NCBI GenBank assembly: GCA_902766845.1
Contig: CACXFD010000169.1
Location: 1 to 13,112, forward strand
Origin: an uncultured Lachnospiraceae bacterium
Lineage (GTDB): Bacteria; Bacillota; Clostridia; Lachnospirales; Lachnospiraceae
Length of the DNA: 13,112 nt
Direction of reading: 5' to 3'
In this document: in pieces, positions 12,804-13,112 of the stretch
How the letters are laid out: every line of letters starts with the position of its first letter
How positions within the stretch are numbered: the first letter of the stretch is position 1
Position numbers and translations under genes: made by a program
Notes under the pieces: model-generated
What the model saw: only the letters and a program-made list of their open reading frames with translations
Database searches by the model: none
Told to the model about the DNA's origin: nothing

Positions 12804-13112
12804 CACAGCCTGAACAAATGCGGAGATATTGTTAACAATCTCTGATTTGCTCACAATACTTTTTCTGTCTTTGTGATAGTAGTTTTCGGTACAACTCACG
12901 TCAGTATGCCCCATTTGAGCAATTACAAAGTTGTTGTCGACGTGGCTATCAAGAAGAATCGAGGCGTATGTTCGTCTTATATCATGTGGTGATTTATAGG
13001 AAAAACCGAGTTTTTCGCACACACGATACAGTCTGGAACGTATCGACTGGCACCCTAGTCTCTTACCGTTTTTTGTGAGCAAATACTCCCCATCTGGATT
13101 TAGTTTTTTAAT
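12801..13112 (-). CDS. Tyrosine recombinase (phage/ICE-type integrase), C-terminal part only
   Basis: The visible 103 residues are the end of the catalytic domain of a tyrosine recombinase. SPHDIRRTYASILLD carries the H-x-x-R box, QMGHTDVSCTENYYH carries the second conserved His (GH) and the nucleophilic Tyr, and a 20-residue tail follows. The frame is open to the last base (first visible residues IKKLNPDGEYLL), so most of the protein, including the Arg-I region and the DNA-binding N-terminus, lies outside the window. It would cut and rejoin DNA at attachment sites. Its 3' end lies 62 bp from the tRNA-Ala 3' end and points at it, the typical setting of an element integrated at a tRNA. The gene is AT-richer than the operon to its left, in line with acquisition. 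Whether it belongs to a prophage or a conjugative element cannot be told. Confidence 0.92.
   Translation of the reverse strand: MKKLNPDGEYLLTKNGKRLGCQSIRSRLYRVCEKLGFSYKSPHDIRRTYASILLDSHVDNNFVIAQMGHTDVSCTENYYHKDRKSIVSKSEIVNNISAFVQAV

Overview
The window looks like chromosome of a GC-rich member of the Clostridia (Bacillota), most plausibly Lachnospiraceae or a close relative. The grounds are strong AGGAG-type ribosome sites, compact rho-independent terminators, sigma-A-like promoters, and a family set (EF2568-type cysteine desulfurase, UPF0597 cysteine desulfidase, ComEC-type metallo-beta-lactamase lipoprotein, Ltp-repeat lipoprotein, BspA-like leucine-rich repeats) typical of that group. The taxon is an inference from gene content, not from a marker gene.

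Layout. (1) 1-3730, GC-rich: the 3' part of a class V aminotransferase/cysteine desulfurase on the plus strand converges on an AlkZ-related hypothetical gene across a shared hairpin terminator. Next comes a minus-strand lipoprotein that joins a ComEC-like hydrolase to a small C-terminal metal-binding module, with a near-consensus promoter. (2) About 3730-7100, clearly AT-richer: a two-gene minus-strand operon encodes a lipoprotein (PEGA-like, two PASTA, C-terminal Ltp repeats) and a zinc-ribbon membrane protein ending in a PASTA-like module. A small Xre-type regulator gene is divergent to it, and a perfect palindrome lies inside the operon's promoter. The lipoprotein gene carries an in-frame TGA that removes most of its Ltp repeats. 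This looks like an acquired accessory cassette. (3) 7147-8850: a cytoplasmic leucine-rich-repeat protein and a 71-residue membrane protein, separated by a strong terminator. (4) 8876-12513, GC-rich: an operon read leftwards of a GH13 alpha-amylase-like enzyme, a YgjP-type metallopeptidase and the cysteine desulfidase CyuA, with a good promoter at one end and a hairpin terminator at the other. (5) 12628-13112: a tRNA-Ala(GGC) gene with promoter and terminator, then the C-terminal end of a tyrosine recombinase pointing at the tRNA. This is probably the edge of an integrated element that continues beyond the window.

The most notable features are the Ltp lipoprotein/zinc-ribbon/Xre cassette with its apparent nonsense mutation and promoter-embedded operator, and a set of low-complexity or tandem-repeat insertions within otherwise conserved enzymes, notably a five-unit 21-bp repeat in the amylase.
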